DNA of 64,000 nt. Source: Malachius bipustulatus. Lineage: Eukaryota > Arthropoda > Insecta > Coleoptera > Melyridae. The stretch spans positions 34,485,637-34,549,636 of the forward strand of contig OU342632.1 in assembly GCA_910589415.1 (NCBI GenBank), in the 5' to 3' direction. The notes beneath the pieces were generated by a model. That model saw only the letters and a program-made list of their open reading frames with translations, was not told the origin of the DNA and did no database searches. The stretch's first letter is position 1. Each line of letters starts with the position of its first letter. Of the stretch, positions 11,570 through 21,481 are shown piece by piece. A program made the position numbers and the translations under genes.

Positions 11570-13262
11570 AAAGCCATAAATAAATCATTAGACGATTTTT
11601 CCTTGAACAAACAGCCTATCCATTCGCGTCCGCGAAAAAATCAATAAATTACGCAGAGCAATGCGCAAGGAGACGATTAAAAGAACATTGGCATATAATT
11701 GAGCATTTCCAACTGTTTTGACTGAACAGGCGCAGACGAGTTTTTTTCGGCAAGCAACCTCTGGTCCGGGAAAAGATCGCTAAATAAGTGACAAGGTATT
11801 GACGTAACATTGAGCTTTTATTTACGTAACATTGAGCATTGTCATTCTAAAGCAAAATTTTTGCATCAAAAGAACTTAGTCCCAGGACGAATTTTGCTTC
11901 GAACAAACACCTCTCGTCCAAAAAAAAGCTCAAGAAAACGATTAAAAGAACCTTTACGTAAAATTGAGCTATGTCTTAAAGCAGTTGTGTCAAAAGAACT
12001 TTTTCGACACAACAGGCTTGGAAGAGTTTTTTCCGGGAAAGCAACCTCTGGTCCATGGAAAAGTTCGCTAAATCAATGACAAGGTATTGTTGTAATATTG
12101 AGAATTTATTGACGTAACATTGAGCATTGTCAATATTAAGCCATAAGTCATCCGTCATCGGAGGATGTTTCCCTAAACAAACAGCCTCTCCGGTCTTCTC
12201 AACAAGAAAATCACCAAATTACGTAAAGCACAATTGCGTAGAGCAATGCGCAAGGAGATTGTTTTGTTTGGTTTGAAAGTGGACTGTATATTTTTATTGG
12301 ATTGTTGTAGAATTGTAATTGAACAAACTTGTAGTTTAATCGTTTATTATTTGATTGTAAATTGTAAAAATACAAACTCAGAGAGCCCTTGTGGGCTACC
12401 CTTCGTTGCAAGAATTAGATTCTTAATACTACCACAACTCGTAGCGTGGCGAGAGTGTCTCTTGTCTCACTCTTCCAGCTCCCACTACTCTCCCTTACAG
12501 ACACGGGAGAGCAGCGGCGTACAAAGTTCATTACATAGGGCAACTTGCCTAGACAGAGATAATTAAAAGAACATTGACGTAACATTGAGCATTTCATTAT
12601 GAAGCAGATTTAGATATGCCAAATTAACCTTTTTGACAGAACAGGCTCGGTTGAGTCTCTTTAAGGCAATCAACCTATGGTCCATTGAAAAGATCGCTGA
12701 ATCAATGACATGGTATTGACGTAACATTGAGCATTGTCATTCTACAGCAAAATTTGTTACATAAAAAGAGCTTGGTCCTGGGACCTAATTTTGCCCTGAA
12801 GAAACAGCTTCTCGTTCACGGAAAAAATGCTCAAAGAAACGATTACAAGAACCTTGACGTAACATTGAGTTATGTCATAAAGCAGATTTGGTTGTGTCAA
12901 AAGAACTTTTTTGACTGAACAGGCTCGATCGAGTTTTTTCGGGCAACCAACCTCTGGTCCATGGAAAAGGTCGCTAAATCAATGACAAGGTATTGACGTA
13001 ACATTGAGCTTTCATTGACGTAACATTGAGCAACATCTAAAGCAAAATTTGTTGCATCAAAAGAACTTGGTCCTGGGAGGATTTTTTCACCGAACAAACA
13101 GGCTTAAAGAACTTTTTTGACTAAAAGACATTATAAAGCCATAAGACATCAGTCATTGGATGATTTTTTCCTGAACAAACAGCCTCTCTAGGCTCGTCCG
13201 CGAAAAAATTACCAAATTACGTTGAGCACATTCGTAGAGCAATGCGCAAGGAGCTCTACTAT
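11570..13262. repeat. Complex diverged repeat block ('ttgacgtaacattgagc')
   Basis: The phrase 'gacgtaacattgagc' or close variants recurs at least eight times (for example near 11800, 11823, 12110, 12568, 12718, 12853, 12994 and 13015). It alternates with 'caacctctggtccatggaaaag' and 'aaaagaactt(t/g)'. A longer block with 'cgcgaaaaaatca' and 'gcaatgcgcaaggag' closes three sub-arrays, near 11680, 12260 and 13255. A different sequence interrupts the array at about 12262-12570. It has no coding capacity and its origin is unknown. Confidence 0.65.
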
Positions 13263-14750
13263 TCTTGAGTGTTCTAAAAAATGTTATAAGAATTTGTTGC
13301 ATTACTAGTTCGAGTGGAATCATTTTTGCCTATAATTCTCGGAAATAATGATGTATGTTTTCTAAAGTTTGGCAACACTGTAGCAATAGATACCATAATC
13401 TCAAAAAACCCAATCGAAATAATAAATTATTGTTTATTGTTTTTCAATGAAAACTCTCATTACCTACCAAGTTTACAAATCAATCAGGTCGCGGGTAACT
13501 AACTGTCTTCAGCGTTGTGGATTTCAAGTGATTCATTCAAGTAAATCCAGTTCATTACGATACGGTAAATATATCATCTTAAAGGTTCCTTAGACGTACA
13601 GATAATCTCAAAGAAAGTAATTGTCGAGGACAGAAGAATTAAGCGTTCAAATTTATATTGCAGAGAAATTTTATAAAAGGCACGCCGGGGATCGGAGATT
13701 TTAGCTCACTCCAGAAAGAAAACCGCTAGAAGTACCTAACAAAATATATAAATTTCGTCAATCTTGAGGGAATAGCCTGTAAAATTCATGAGCTGGTGAA
13801 CTCAAATGCTCGGAAGCACTATCTAGTGTAAACCACGCTCTATATTTCAGCTTAACTGTCACCGCTCTAAACGTATGAGACAATAAAGCATTTTCCACAA
13901 GAGGTCATGAAACGAAATTTAATGGATAAATTAAAACTCCTTGATGCATGAAAACGATTTTATTCGATTTATTTAAAGCATTCGTTTTCGTTGCTAGTAA
14001 TTTTTCAGATGCCCACCGTCTCATTTTTACATCCCCTCCAAGAGATGCAATTTTCTCAATGCAATAATATGCTGAGATTGGAACTCAGAACGTAAAAGGT
14101 CATTTACTCTGGTCAAAAGTCAAGGCGAGAGCTGAAAATTATTTAAATTAAGAGAGAAACTAAGTAAATAAGTTTACCCAGATCTATCTGGGTAAACTTA
14201 TGATTAACTATAACAGAAATATGAAGGGAATTGAGGTGTGGAGAAGGTTAGAGGCAGCTGAAAAAAATGAAAAATACTATTTAACTGTAAGAAACTTATA
14301 ATGCCTCCAGGGAGCCTACTAACGCTGAAAATATGTTCGCTCGCAAAATTGATAATGGTGGCAAGCCAGAGGTCTTCTTTCTTCTTTCTCTTCCACGATG
14401 AGCGCTACTGTTTCCTTTTTCCTAGGCTATGATAGCCTACTCTCTACTTCTAGTAGCATCACTTTTTATATTCTTCTCATCCACAGATTCTTGCTTAAAA
14501 GTGGTGCTCAGGGTGATTGAAAATTGTTATTTGCGCACGCGTAAACTAAATTTAATTTAATAAAATTAAAGATTGTTGAGTATCTCGAGCTCCTTCCTGC
14601 TTGTTCTTCATTCTTTCAACTAATGGAATTGCGAGAAAGAGTAGGGTGGCCAGATATGATGATTTGACAACATAAAAAATGTTCCAAAGGGTATTTTTCT
14701 GGAAAACGGATGCTCAAGCAAAATGAGGAAATATCTTAGCTGGAGAGACT
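13263..14750. other. Unassigned intronic DNA with a perfect hairpin
   Basis: No gene or repeat family was recognised. At 14169-14200 TAAGTTTACCCAGAT and its exact reverse complement are separated by two bases. The rest is AT-rich sequence with ordinary short frames. Confidence 0.4.
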
Positions 14751-16190
14751 TAGAAAGTACCTTCCCACGAAAAAATTAGAAAGAAGAGAGTACCCGGGAT
14801 AACTGCATCACCGTAAGGAAATAAGACCCTGAGGTAGAAGATAAAGAAACTGACGAACTCCTCTGTCTTCTCTCGTCGAATTTCACAGACACTCGCTCTA
14901 GAAACCAAACTAGAAATTTGACATCATCTGATATCAAAATGACATTTTATAACTTCATGTGGTGGTAATAGCGAAAAAAATTGTTGTGATAGTAGGTAAT
15001 GGTCGCAACCGGTTTCAACCGAGAAAAGCACGCGACAGCGCCTGCGCCAGCTTGTTTCTTCAATCTGTTAGACCAGTCTTTGATCGGGTAGACCAATTTT
15101 CTCATCTGCATCTCTGGGTTTAAACAGTCCGCATGATTATATATGGTATGTAGCTACTGCGCATGTTTGGTCCAAGGGCCCATGACCTACTGAAGGCCAA
15201 ATTTTTGCGGTATGATGGTCCTCGAAAGGACGTTTAGAAGACCTTAACTACTTAGAATCTTAGGACGTAACTACTTAGAAAGTACGACCACATAGTATAC
15301 CGAAAAAAGTTATAAAAAACAGAATGCCCAAGAAACTTGTATCAGCGTGAGCAAAAATGGCTTCGAGGTATACGATAAAGAAATCGTCGAGCTCTCCTGC
15401 CTTCTCCGTTGAATTTCACGGACACTAGTTCTAGAGCCCGATAATTATAGTCGCTTTTGACTTGACCAGAGCTCACCAGTAATGAGAAGAGGAGGAGAGA
15501 AAAGAAGTAGGTAATTGTCGTACTCGGTTTCAACCCATTGCGCATGATTATTTATGGCATGTAGCTACTGCGCATTTTTGTCCAAGAGCCCATAACATAC
15601 TGAAGAACAAATTTTTATGGTAAGACGGTCCTCGAAAGGATTTAGAAGTACTTAACTACTGAGAATCTTAAGACATAACGACCAAATGGTTTATTAAAAA
15701 AAACAGAGTGCCCAAGAAACTTGCATCAGCGTATCAGCGTGAGCAAAAAGGCTCTGAAGTAGACAATAAAGAAACTGACGAGCGCCCCTGTCTTCTCGTC
15801 TCGTCGAATTTCATATACACTAGTTTTAGGGTCCGAGGATGTTACCTATGGTCGTTGATGGACTGACCAGAACTGGTCAATGATGACAAGAGAATGATAA
15901 AACATAATTTGCTCATAAAAATGACGTATACTAAATGTTTCTGCTTGGTAACAGTGAAAAGAATTGTGGTGGTTGTGGGTAATGGTATGGTCGCAACCGG
16001 TTTCAAGCCAGTGAAGCAAGCGACAGCGCCAGCTTGATTCTTCAATCGGATAGCCCTGTTTTTGCGTCTCTGCTGGGTTGAAACTGCTGTTTGGTCCAAG
16101 GACCCATAACCTACTGATGACCAAGTTTTTGTGATAAGACGGTCCTCGAAATGACGTTTTAAAGGCAGTTTACTCAAATCAAAAATAGTC
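14750..16190. repeat. Three diverged copies of a 350-550-bp repeat
   Basis: Blocks starting near 14820, 15350 and 15745 share the order: 'gaggtag(a)agataaagaaa', 'tgacgag(c)', 'cttctc...gtcgaatttca', 'ggtaatggtcg', 'aaccggtttcaa', 'gacagcgcc', 'aggtccaagg-cccat', 'ctactga', 'ggtcctcgaaa'. The second copy is shortened. The block ends about 180 bp before the first LRR gene, so the gene's proximal upstream DNA is partly repeat-derived. The minus-strand frames at 15842-16192 are translations of the repeat. Confidence 0.7.
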
Positions 16191-16245
16191 AAAAGTCAGA
16201 CAACAATTATTATTGCCCAAAAATAAATGAAGATTTTTGCAGTTT

Positions 16246-16255
16246 TATATATAAA
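16246..16255 (+). promoter_or_regulatory. TATA-like box upstream of LRR gene 1
   Basis: TATATAAATA lies about 120 bp upstream of the start codon. Initiation about 30 bp downstream would give a 5' leader of roughly 90 bases. An arthropod initiator-like TCAGT also occurs at 16345-16349, closer to the ATG. Either could be the true start, and this is inference from motif position only. Confidence 0.35.
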
Positions 16256-16371
16256 TAAAATGATACCATGTATGGTAGCTTTATTAGATAGTGAGTTTTT
16301 ATCGCTCGTGCTTAGGTTAGTAATCAAGAACAGGTTACAGTAGTTCAGTAACTGCTGAACATCACTCCATC

Positions 16372-17451
16372 ATGTTTAAGAATCACGCGCGTATCCTCAT
16401 CCTTCTTTGTTGTTATTTCACGTTATCCAAAGCTTGTCACTCTTTCAACAACGTTAAAATCACAGCGAATTTGAAAAATGGATCAAAATTAACGACAGAA
16501 TTTTCCGGTTGCCTGGAACGGAGAGCATTCGAACACTTGGGAAACCCTCAACTGGAAGAAGTGTTCATTCGTGGTCAATCAATTCCTTACTTATACCGAG
16601 ACTCAATAAGACATCTGGTGAAATTAAAAAAAGTGTCAATCTCAGAATGCGACCTCGCGGAAATCGAACCTCAGCTCTTCCGCAATGTGCCAATATTAGA
16701 ACAAGTTTACATCAACAACTGCAGTTTAACCTCCATCAGGAAAGGTATTTTCAGCAATATAACAACAATACATCAGCTCAGATTTATAGGGAATCAAATT
16801 AGGACTATCGAAGACGAAGCTTTTGCCAAGATGACATCGTTGAAAAAAATCGATATAAGCTACAACAACTTAATTGAATTTAAAGCCACCTGGTTTGATA
16901 GAGACGATAAACTGGAACACATCAACTTCAAGCATAATAAAATCACACAACTCCTCCGCAACGGCTTCGAGAATCTCGGAGAACTCAAGTACCTGAATTT
17001 CGATTTCAACGAAATCGCCACAATCGAATCGGAAGCTTTCAAAGGACTGGAAGTGCTAAATTACTTAGGCCTGCGTCGCAATAAATTAACAGTCATTTCT
17101 CCCGATATATTCGAGGACGGCCTGATAATATACTCGTTTAACATCGGAGCCAACCACTTGAACTTCCTCTCGAAGCAGCTGAGGGATAAAATCGCGATAG
17201 AAGAATTATTACACGATGGAAATCCGTGGAGCTGCCTGTGCATGGACGAGATTTTCCATTGGTTGTCCTCCATAAACGGTACGGCGCATGTAAGTGATGA
17301 TTGTGAAAGGTCTGACGTACCGGCGTGCGCTTTTCCCAGTGCCCTGAGTGATGATTGTGTTGAGAGTCCTGACGAAAGTCTGACTAGAATTTATATAAGA
17401 CAATTGAGAGAAGCTGTGCCTGCTGTTGATGTAGAATGTTACGGGGATTAA
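16372..17451 (+). CDS. Secreted leucine-rich-repeat protein 1, single exon, nested in channel intron
   Basis: The 359-residue protein has a signal peptide (residues 1-21: hydrophobic ILILLCCYFTLS, then a Cys-rich start), a short N-terminal cap, and about eight to nine leucine-rich repeats (residues 60-275; for example LEQVYINNC, IHQLRFIGNQI, LKKIDISYNNL, LKYLNFDFNEI). A cysteine-rich C-terminal cap follows, opening with DGNPWSCLCMDEIFHWL, with further Cys residues to the end. No transmembrane helix or GPI-like tail is visible, so it should be secreted. The start has A at -3. It is intronless and on the same strand as the host gene. A paralogue at 33249 shares roughly half its residues. LRR proteins of this kind usually bind proteins outside the cell; the ligand is unknown. 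No frameshifts or stops interrupt it. Confidence 0.9.
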   Translation: MFKNHARILILLCCYFTLSKACHSFNNVKITANLKNGSKLTTEFSGCLERRAFEHLGNPQLEEVFIRGQSIPYLYRDSIRHLVKLKKVSISECDLAEIEPQLFRNVPILEQVYINNCSLTSIRKGIFSNITTIHQLRFIGNQIRTIEDEAFAKMTSLKKIDISYNNLIEFKATWFDRDDKLEHINFKHNKITQLLRNGFENLGELKYLNFDFNEIATIESEAFKGLEVLNYLGLRRNKLTVISPDIFEDGLIIYSFNIGANHLNFLSKQLRDKIAIEELLHDGNPWSCLCMDEIFHWLSSINGTAHVSDDCERSDVPACAFPSALSDDCVESPDESLTRIYIRQLREAVPAVDVECYGD

Positions 17452-17614
17452 TATTGTTTCTTCATTTGCGCGATGCTGCCTGTTGGTAGTTTAGTAGTGT
17501 GTGTATACCTAGTCACTCGACACTTTTAGTAACTAACTTATTAGTAATAATTAATTAATCATTTTTTTATATAAAAATTTGTACTTGCATTTTTTGTGTG
17601 TGGTATAGAAATGG

Positions 17615-17620
17615 AATAAA
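17615..17620 (+). terminator. Poly(A) signal of LRR gene 1
   Basis: AATAAA lies 164 bases after the stop codon, followed by AT-rich sequence. It is the first canonical hexamer after the coding region and would give a 3' UTR of about 180-190 bases. Confidence 0.6.
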
Positions 17621-17639
17621 ATCATAAAAAATAATTACA

Positions 17640-18120
17640 TTATTAACGATTTTCATATCTTATTATTGATACATTCATATGTAGGAGCGTAACGAGAGAG
17701 AAAATTAAACAAGAATTAAGGCAAAGTTTTCATTGCGGGTCGTTGCCGTCTGCATTCATTAACATTATCATTATCTCGGTCTTGTACCCTCTTCTTGGCA
17801 TTGGAATTCCTTGTTATTTGAGGCAAATCATTTACGGACTCCTCCAATTCAACACCCTCACTCTTCTGCCGCTCTGCCGCCCTTCCACCAGCCACCCTTA
17901 GGGATCCCATAGCATCAGTTGTAACGATTTCAAATGTGATGTTTATGTTTCTTAACCGAAATAGACTTATGATAATATTAGACGTTCAGCAACAATTTAA
18001 CCAAAGAGATGCGCAAATAAGACTGTCGGAGTCTTGTATAGCTCTATTATATTATAACCTCCAAGCTATTTTGCATGGGCTTGTATCTTAAGTATAGTGG
18101 TAATTAGTAAGTAAATATCT
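17640..18120. other. Unassigned intronic DNA
   Basis: A minus-strand open frame at 17716-17910 encodes a charged 64-residue peptide with no recognised domain. It could be an old retrocopy fragment or chance. Nothing else is visible before the tandem array. Confidence 0.35.
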
Positions 18121-18971
18121 ACCTTCTACTTCTACAGTCACTCCTGGTGCCTGCCTACCAAAGCAAGAATCTGGCCAGGAAATTTCCTCAATATCCAGTC
18201 AAATTAACCTTAATTTTCAATCTTCTGACACTCTTGGAGATGCTAGTGTTAAAAAAAATGGTCCATGAGCTTTACCTTCTACTTCTACAGTCACTCCTGG
18301 TGCCTACCTACCAAAGCCAGAATCTGGCCAGGAAATTTTCTCAATATCCAGTCAACGTAACCTTAGTTTTCAATCTTCTGACATTCTTGGAGATGCTAGT
18401 GTTAAAAAAAATGGTCCATGAGCTTTACCTTCTACTTCTATAGTCACTCCTGGTGCCTACCTACCAAAGCCAGAATCTGGCCAGGAAATTTTCTCAATAT
18501 CCAGTCAACGTAACCTTAGTTTTCAATCTTCTGACATTCTTGGAGATGCTAGTGTTAAAAAAATGGTCCATGAGCTTTACCTTCTACTTCTACAGTCACT
18601 CCTGGTGCCTACCTACCAAAGCCAGAATCTGGCCGGAAATTTTTTCAATATCCAGTCAACGTAACCTTAGTTTTCAATCTTCTGACACTCTTGGAGATGT
18701 TAGTGTTAAAAAAAATGGTCATGAGCTTTACCTTCTACTTCTACAGTCACTCCTGGTGCCTACCTACCAAAGCCAGAATCTGGCCAGGAAATTTCCTCAA
18801 TATCCAGTCAACTTAACCTTAGTTTTCAATCTTCTGACACTCTTGGAGATGCTAGTGTTAAAAAAATGGTCCATGAGCTTTACCTTCTACTTCTACAGTC
18901 CCTCCTGGTGCCTACCTACCAAAACCAGAATCTGGCCAGGAAATTTCCTCAATATCCAGTCAACTTAACCT
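18121..18971. repeat. Tandem repeat, 151-153-bp unit, about 5.6 copies
   Basis: Units begin with 'accttctacttctacagtcac' at 18121, 18274, 18427, 18579, 18730 and 18882 (spacings 153, 153, 152, 151, 152). The last unit is cut after 'ccagtcaacttaacc'. Units are highly similar and differ by single changes and by the length of one A-run. Because 153 is divisible by three, long open frames appear on the plus strand (98 and 171 codons). These are artefacts of periodicity, not genes. Confidence 0.9.
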
Positions 18972-19074
18972 GACTAAAGGATGTCAATTACTCAATTGCG
19001 GCTTGTAGATGACAAAGTTAGTGAAGTGTAGATTCTACATAGGACAAAATACAGTCAGCTTGATTTTTTTGTTA

Positions 19075-19480
19075 AGGTCTATTTTTCAGAATTTTTTCGC
19101 TGCAAGAAACGGTTAGACAAAGTCCGGTTAGCTGTAATTTTTTTACAAGGTCCGGTCAGTTCAAAAATGCGATTTTTGCAATGTGTGTGTCGACAAGGTC
19201 CGATTTGCCGAGATCCGGTCTGCTCAAAAATTGAAGCTTTGTTAAGCCGCGCGGACCTTGCCAAAGAGAAATTTGCAAAAGTTGAATTTATCAGCTGACC
19301 GGAACTTTAGCAAAAATCGCATTTTCGAGCTGACAGCATCTTGTCAAACCGGAATTTGCAAAGATCTAATTTTGAGCTGACCGGACTTTACCGGAAAAAA
19401 AAACTTGGAGCTTACCAGACCTTGTCAAACCGTTCCTTTCATCAAAATCAATTCTGCAATCCTCGGACCTTGTCAAACCT
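19075..19480. repeat. Degenerate inverted repeats of a 'ccggtcagctcaaaaat' motif
   Basis: The left half has 'aaggtccggtcagttcaaaaat' and 'gcgatttttgc' (about 19138-19168). The right half has the reverse complements 'gcaaaaatcgcattttcgagctgac' (19311 onward) and 'gagctgaccgga'. Further weak copies of 'gaccttgtcaaacc' follow to about 19475. It looks like a decayed foldback element built from short internal repeats and has no coding capacity. Confidence 0.55.
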
Positions 19481-19865
19481 AATGGCATTTAAAAATATTT
19501 TTATTTTATTCAGAAATATGTGAAGTGGCACTTCACTCACTTCATTTGCAAAGCCGCCACTGCAATTATTACTGGACACGTCCATACAATTTTATGTTAA
19601 GCCGCCATATTGATCTTCGACAAGAAATAAAACTTCAATGATTGACCACAATTTTCTTAAATCGTTTTTCTTCCACATTATCGTCAAAAACTGTTTCAGA
19701 AAAGATTTTTTTCAGAAAATACATTCACCTTCAATTTTTACTAGACAATCATTTTCATGCACGCTTTCTTGCCAAAATCTGCTTCAAGTCTTCTCCATCA
19801 AGACCTGCTGCACTTCATTTTTTTTCTTAAACTAAAAATTTAAAAACGTGCGATTCTTGTCATGC

Positions 19866-20400
19866 TTCAAAACGTCACAAACGTTTCTAACAGAAATGAA
19901 ATTCCCTCCATGGTAGGGTATAGAGACTGTGGGAAGGGTAAATCACCTCACGAGGTCCTGGACCGAATTTTGCCATTCTTGAACCATGGTGCAACTTCTA
20001 CTCAAACGTTCCCGAAGTTTTTAAGAAGGCCTTTCCAAGAGAGGAGTTCCATTTCTTCCTCTTGTAGAACTGGAACCTGACCCAAAGATATTGAGTCTGA
20101 GGCCTTGCATATACACCTACTCCATTCAAACCTGTTGCAGTTCCACTTCCGGGTTTTTTTCTTCATAACTGACAATTAAACTGACTGTTTTTATCGTAAT
20201 GTTTGTCGCGGTGACGACGTTTCTAAACAGAAACGAAATTCTCATCAAGGTAAGGTATGGATCCGGTGGGGAGGAGTTAAGTACCACAAGCGACCCAGAG
20301 CCACCGTCCATTTCCCCATCCTCTCACCATGGTAAAATTCCCACTGAAACTTTCTAAGTCTTTTTATGAAGGCCAGTTTTTCCTGTAGGAATTTCCCACC
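19866..20400. repeat. Two diverged copies of a 200-bp repeat
   Basis: Sequences 19866-20062 and about 20205-20400 align in order: 'acgtttct-aacagaaa(t/c)gaaatt', 'ggta(g)ggtat', 'ccatggt', 'ttcccgaagttttta / ttctaagtcttttta' and 'gaaggcc'. They lie about 340 bp apart, with an unrelated spacer. The origin is not recognised. Confidence 0.5.
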
Positions 20401-20917
20401 AAGAATCGCTGGGAGATTATCAAAAAACGCATGTGAAATCGACCCATTTTGGATGTCAATATTTTTATTGATTTCGGCTGAGACGAGATTTAACATTTTT
20501 ATAGGCACAACCTTCTTATTAATTCTTAAGTCTTACAATCAAGTATCTTTGTCGTTGATTTTTGAGAATTGTTGCCTTTTTGCCTTTTTTACGGGAAAAA
20601 AAGGGTGAAATTTTGCTTTGGCCGTACATGGAAAATTCCTTGACCAAAAAATGCTCAGAATGCTTGAAACGAAAACACAACAAGGAACATTTTTTTCTCA
20701 ATGGCCTGCATCCCTGGTCTCGTATGAGAATTTTCTGCTCAAAAGGTTGAGAAAAGTATTGAAAAGTTTTTTGGTTTTCCTTAACCTTGTTGTCAACCTG
20801 TCCTGTATTGTATTTTATTGTATTGTATTGTATTAATTGGGTCTATATCTACACTAATACCTGGAAGATCTTTTCTGTCTCTCCTTCTAGTGACTATTCG
20901 GTTATAGCACCCCATCC
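20400..20917. other. Unassigned intronic DNA with a TATTG microsatellite
   Basis: No gene was recognised. At about 20808-20835 the sequence is built from 'tgtattgtatt' repeats, as sometimes left by the 3' tails of non-LTR retrotransposons, but no adjoining coding remnant is visible. Confidence 0.35.
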
Positions 20918-20949
<32 letters not shown>

Positions 20950-21320
20950 TTTTATTGAGCCAAGAAATCTGTTATGACAGATTTCTTATAAGTTCCAGTT
21001 CCAGTCCTAATTCTTGGAGGAGATTCAGGAGTTTCGATGGTTCTGAAGATGGTAAGTCTTTTTCCGCTAATTGGTAAGAGCCTATAGACAGCAGAGCCTT
21101 CTTTGTTATACTGCATGGTACTCGACCAGGAGATGTTTTGGGGTTTCGTCCCCCTCCACGCAACATCTACAAATTTGGTCATTTTTTAGACCTATCTTGC
21201 TAAGGTGTGCTCCAAGTTTACAATATCCCGTAAGAAAACCTGTTAACATTCTCAAACATTCTCATTTTTGTTCAGTTTGATGCAGGCTTCGAATCTTTGT
21301 TGGTTGTATTTCCCAAGCAT
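20918..21320 (-). pseudogene. 3' end of an older I-like non-LTR retrotransposon, with TAA-repeat tail
   Basis: Read on the minus strand, one frame gives TGFLTGYCKLGAHLSKIGLK, then QICRCCVEGDETPKHLLVEY, the Cys/His-rich tail typical of ORF2 in RNase H-carrying LINEs of the I/Loa group. Stop codons interrupt it. A run of (TAA/TTA) units at 20918-20949 forms the 3' tail, as in I-type elements. The other part of this element continues at 26298, beyond a younger insertion. Confidence 0.8.
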
Positions 21321-21481
21321 TTTTTTTTTTTTTTTTTGAAAAAGGAGGGTAAATCCATTATGGATACCCATGCATTGGGTTATGTGGGAGTCCCACCCAC
21401 TAAAAGCCCCTCCTTTCGAGGGCCGTCTTGGTCACCGGAAGCACCTCAGCCTCATGGGCTTATTGTGCACCCCCTTTTGCT

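Noticed and set aside
17716..17910. 64-codon charged minus-strand ORF after LRR gene 1
   Set aside because: Composition looks protein-like, but there is no family match, start context or conserved neighbour to support it.
18147..18968. Apparent repeat protein of 98 and 171 codons
   Set aside because: It is a by-product of a 151-153-bp tandem DNA repeat. The frame changes whenever the unit length changes.
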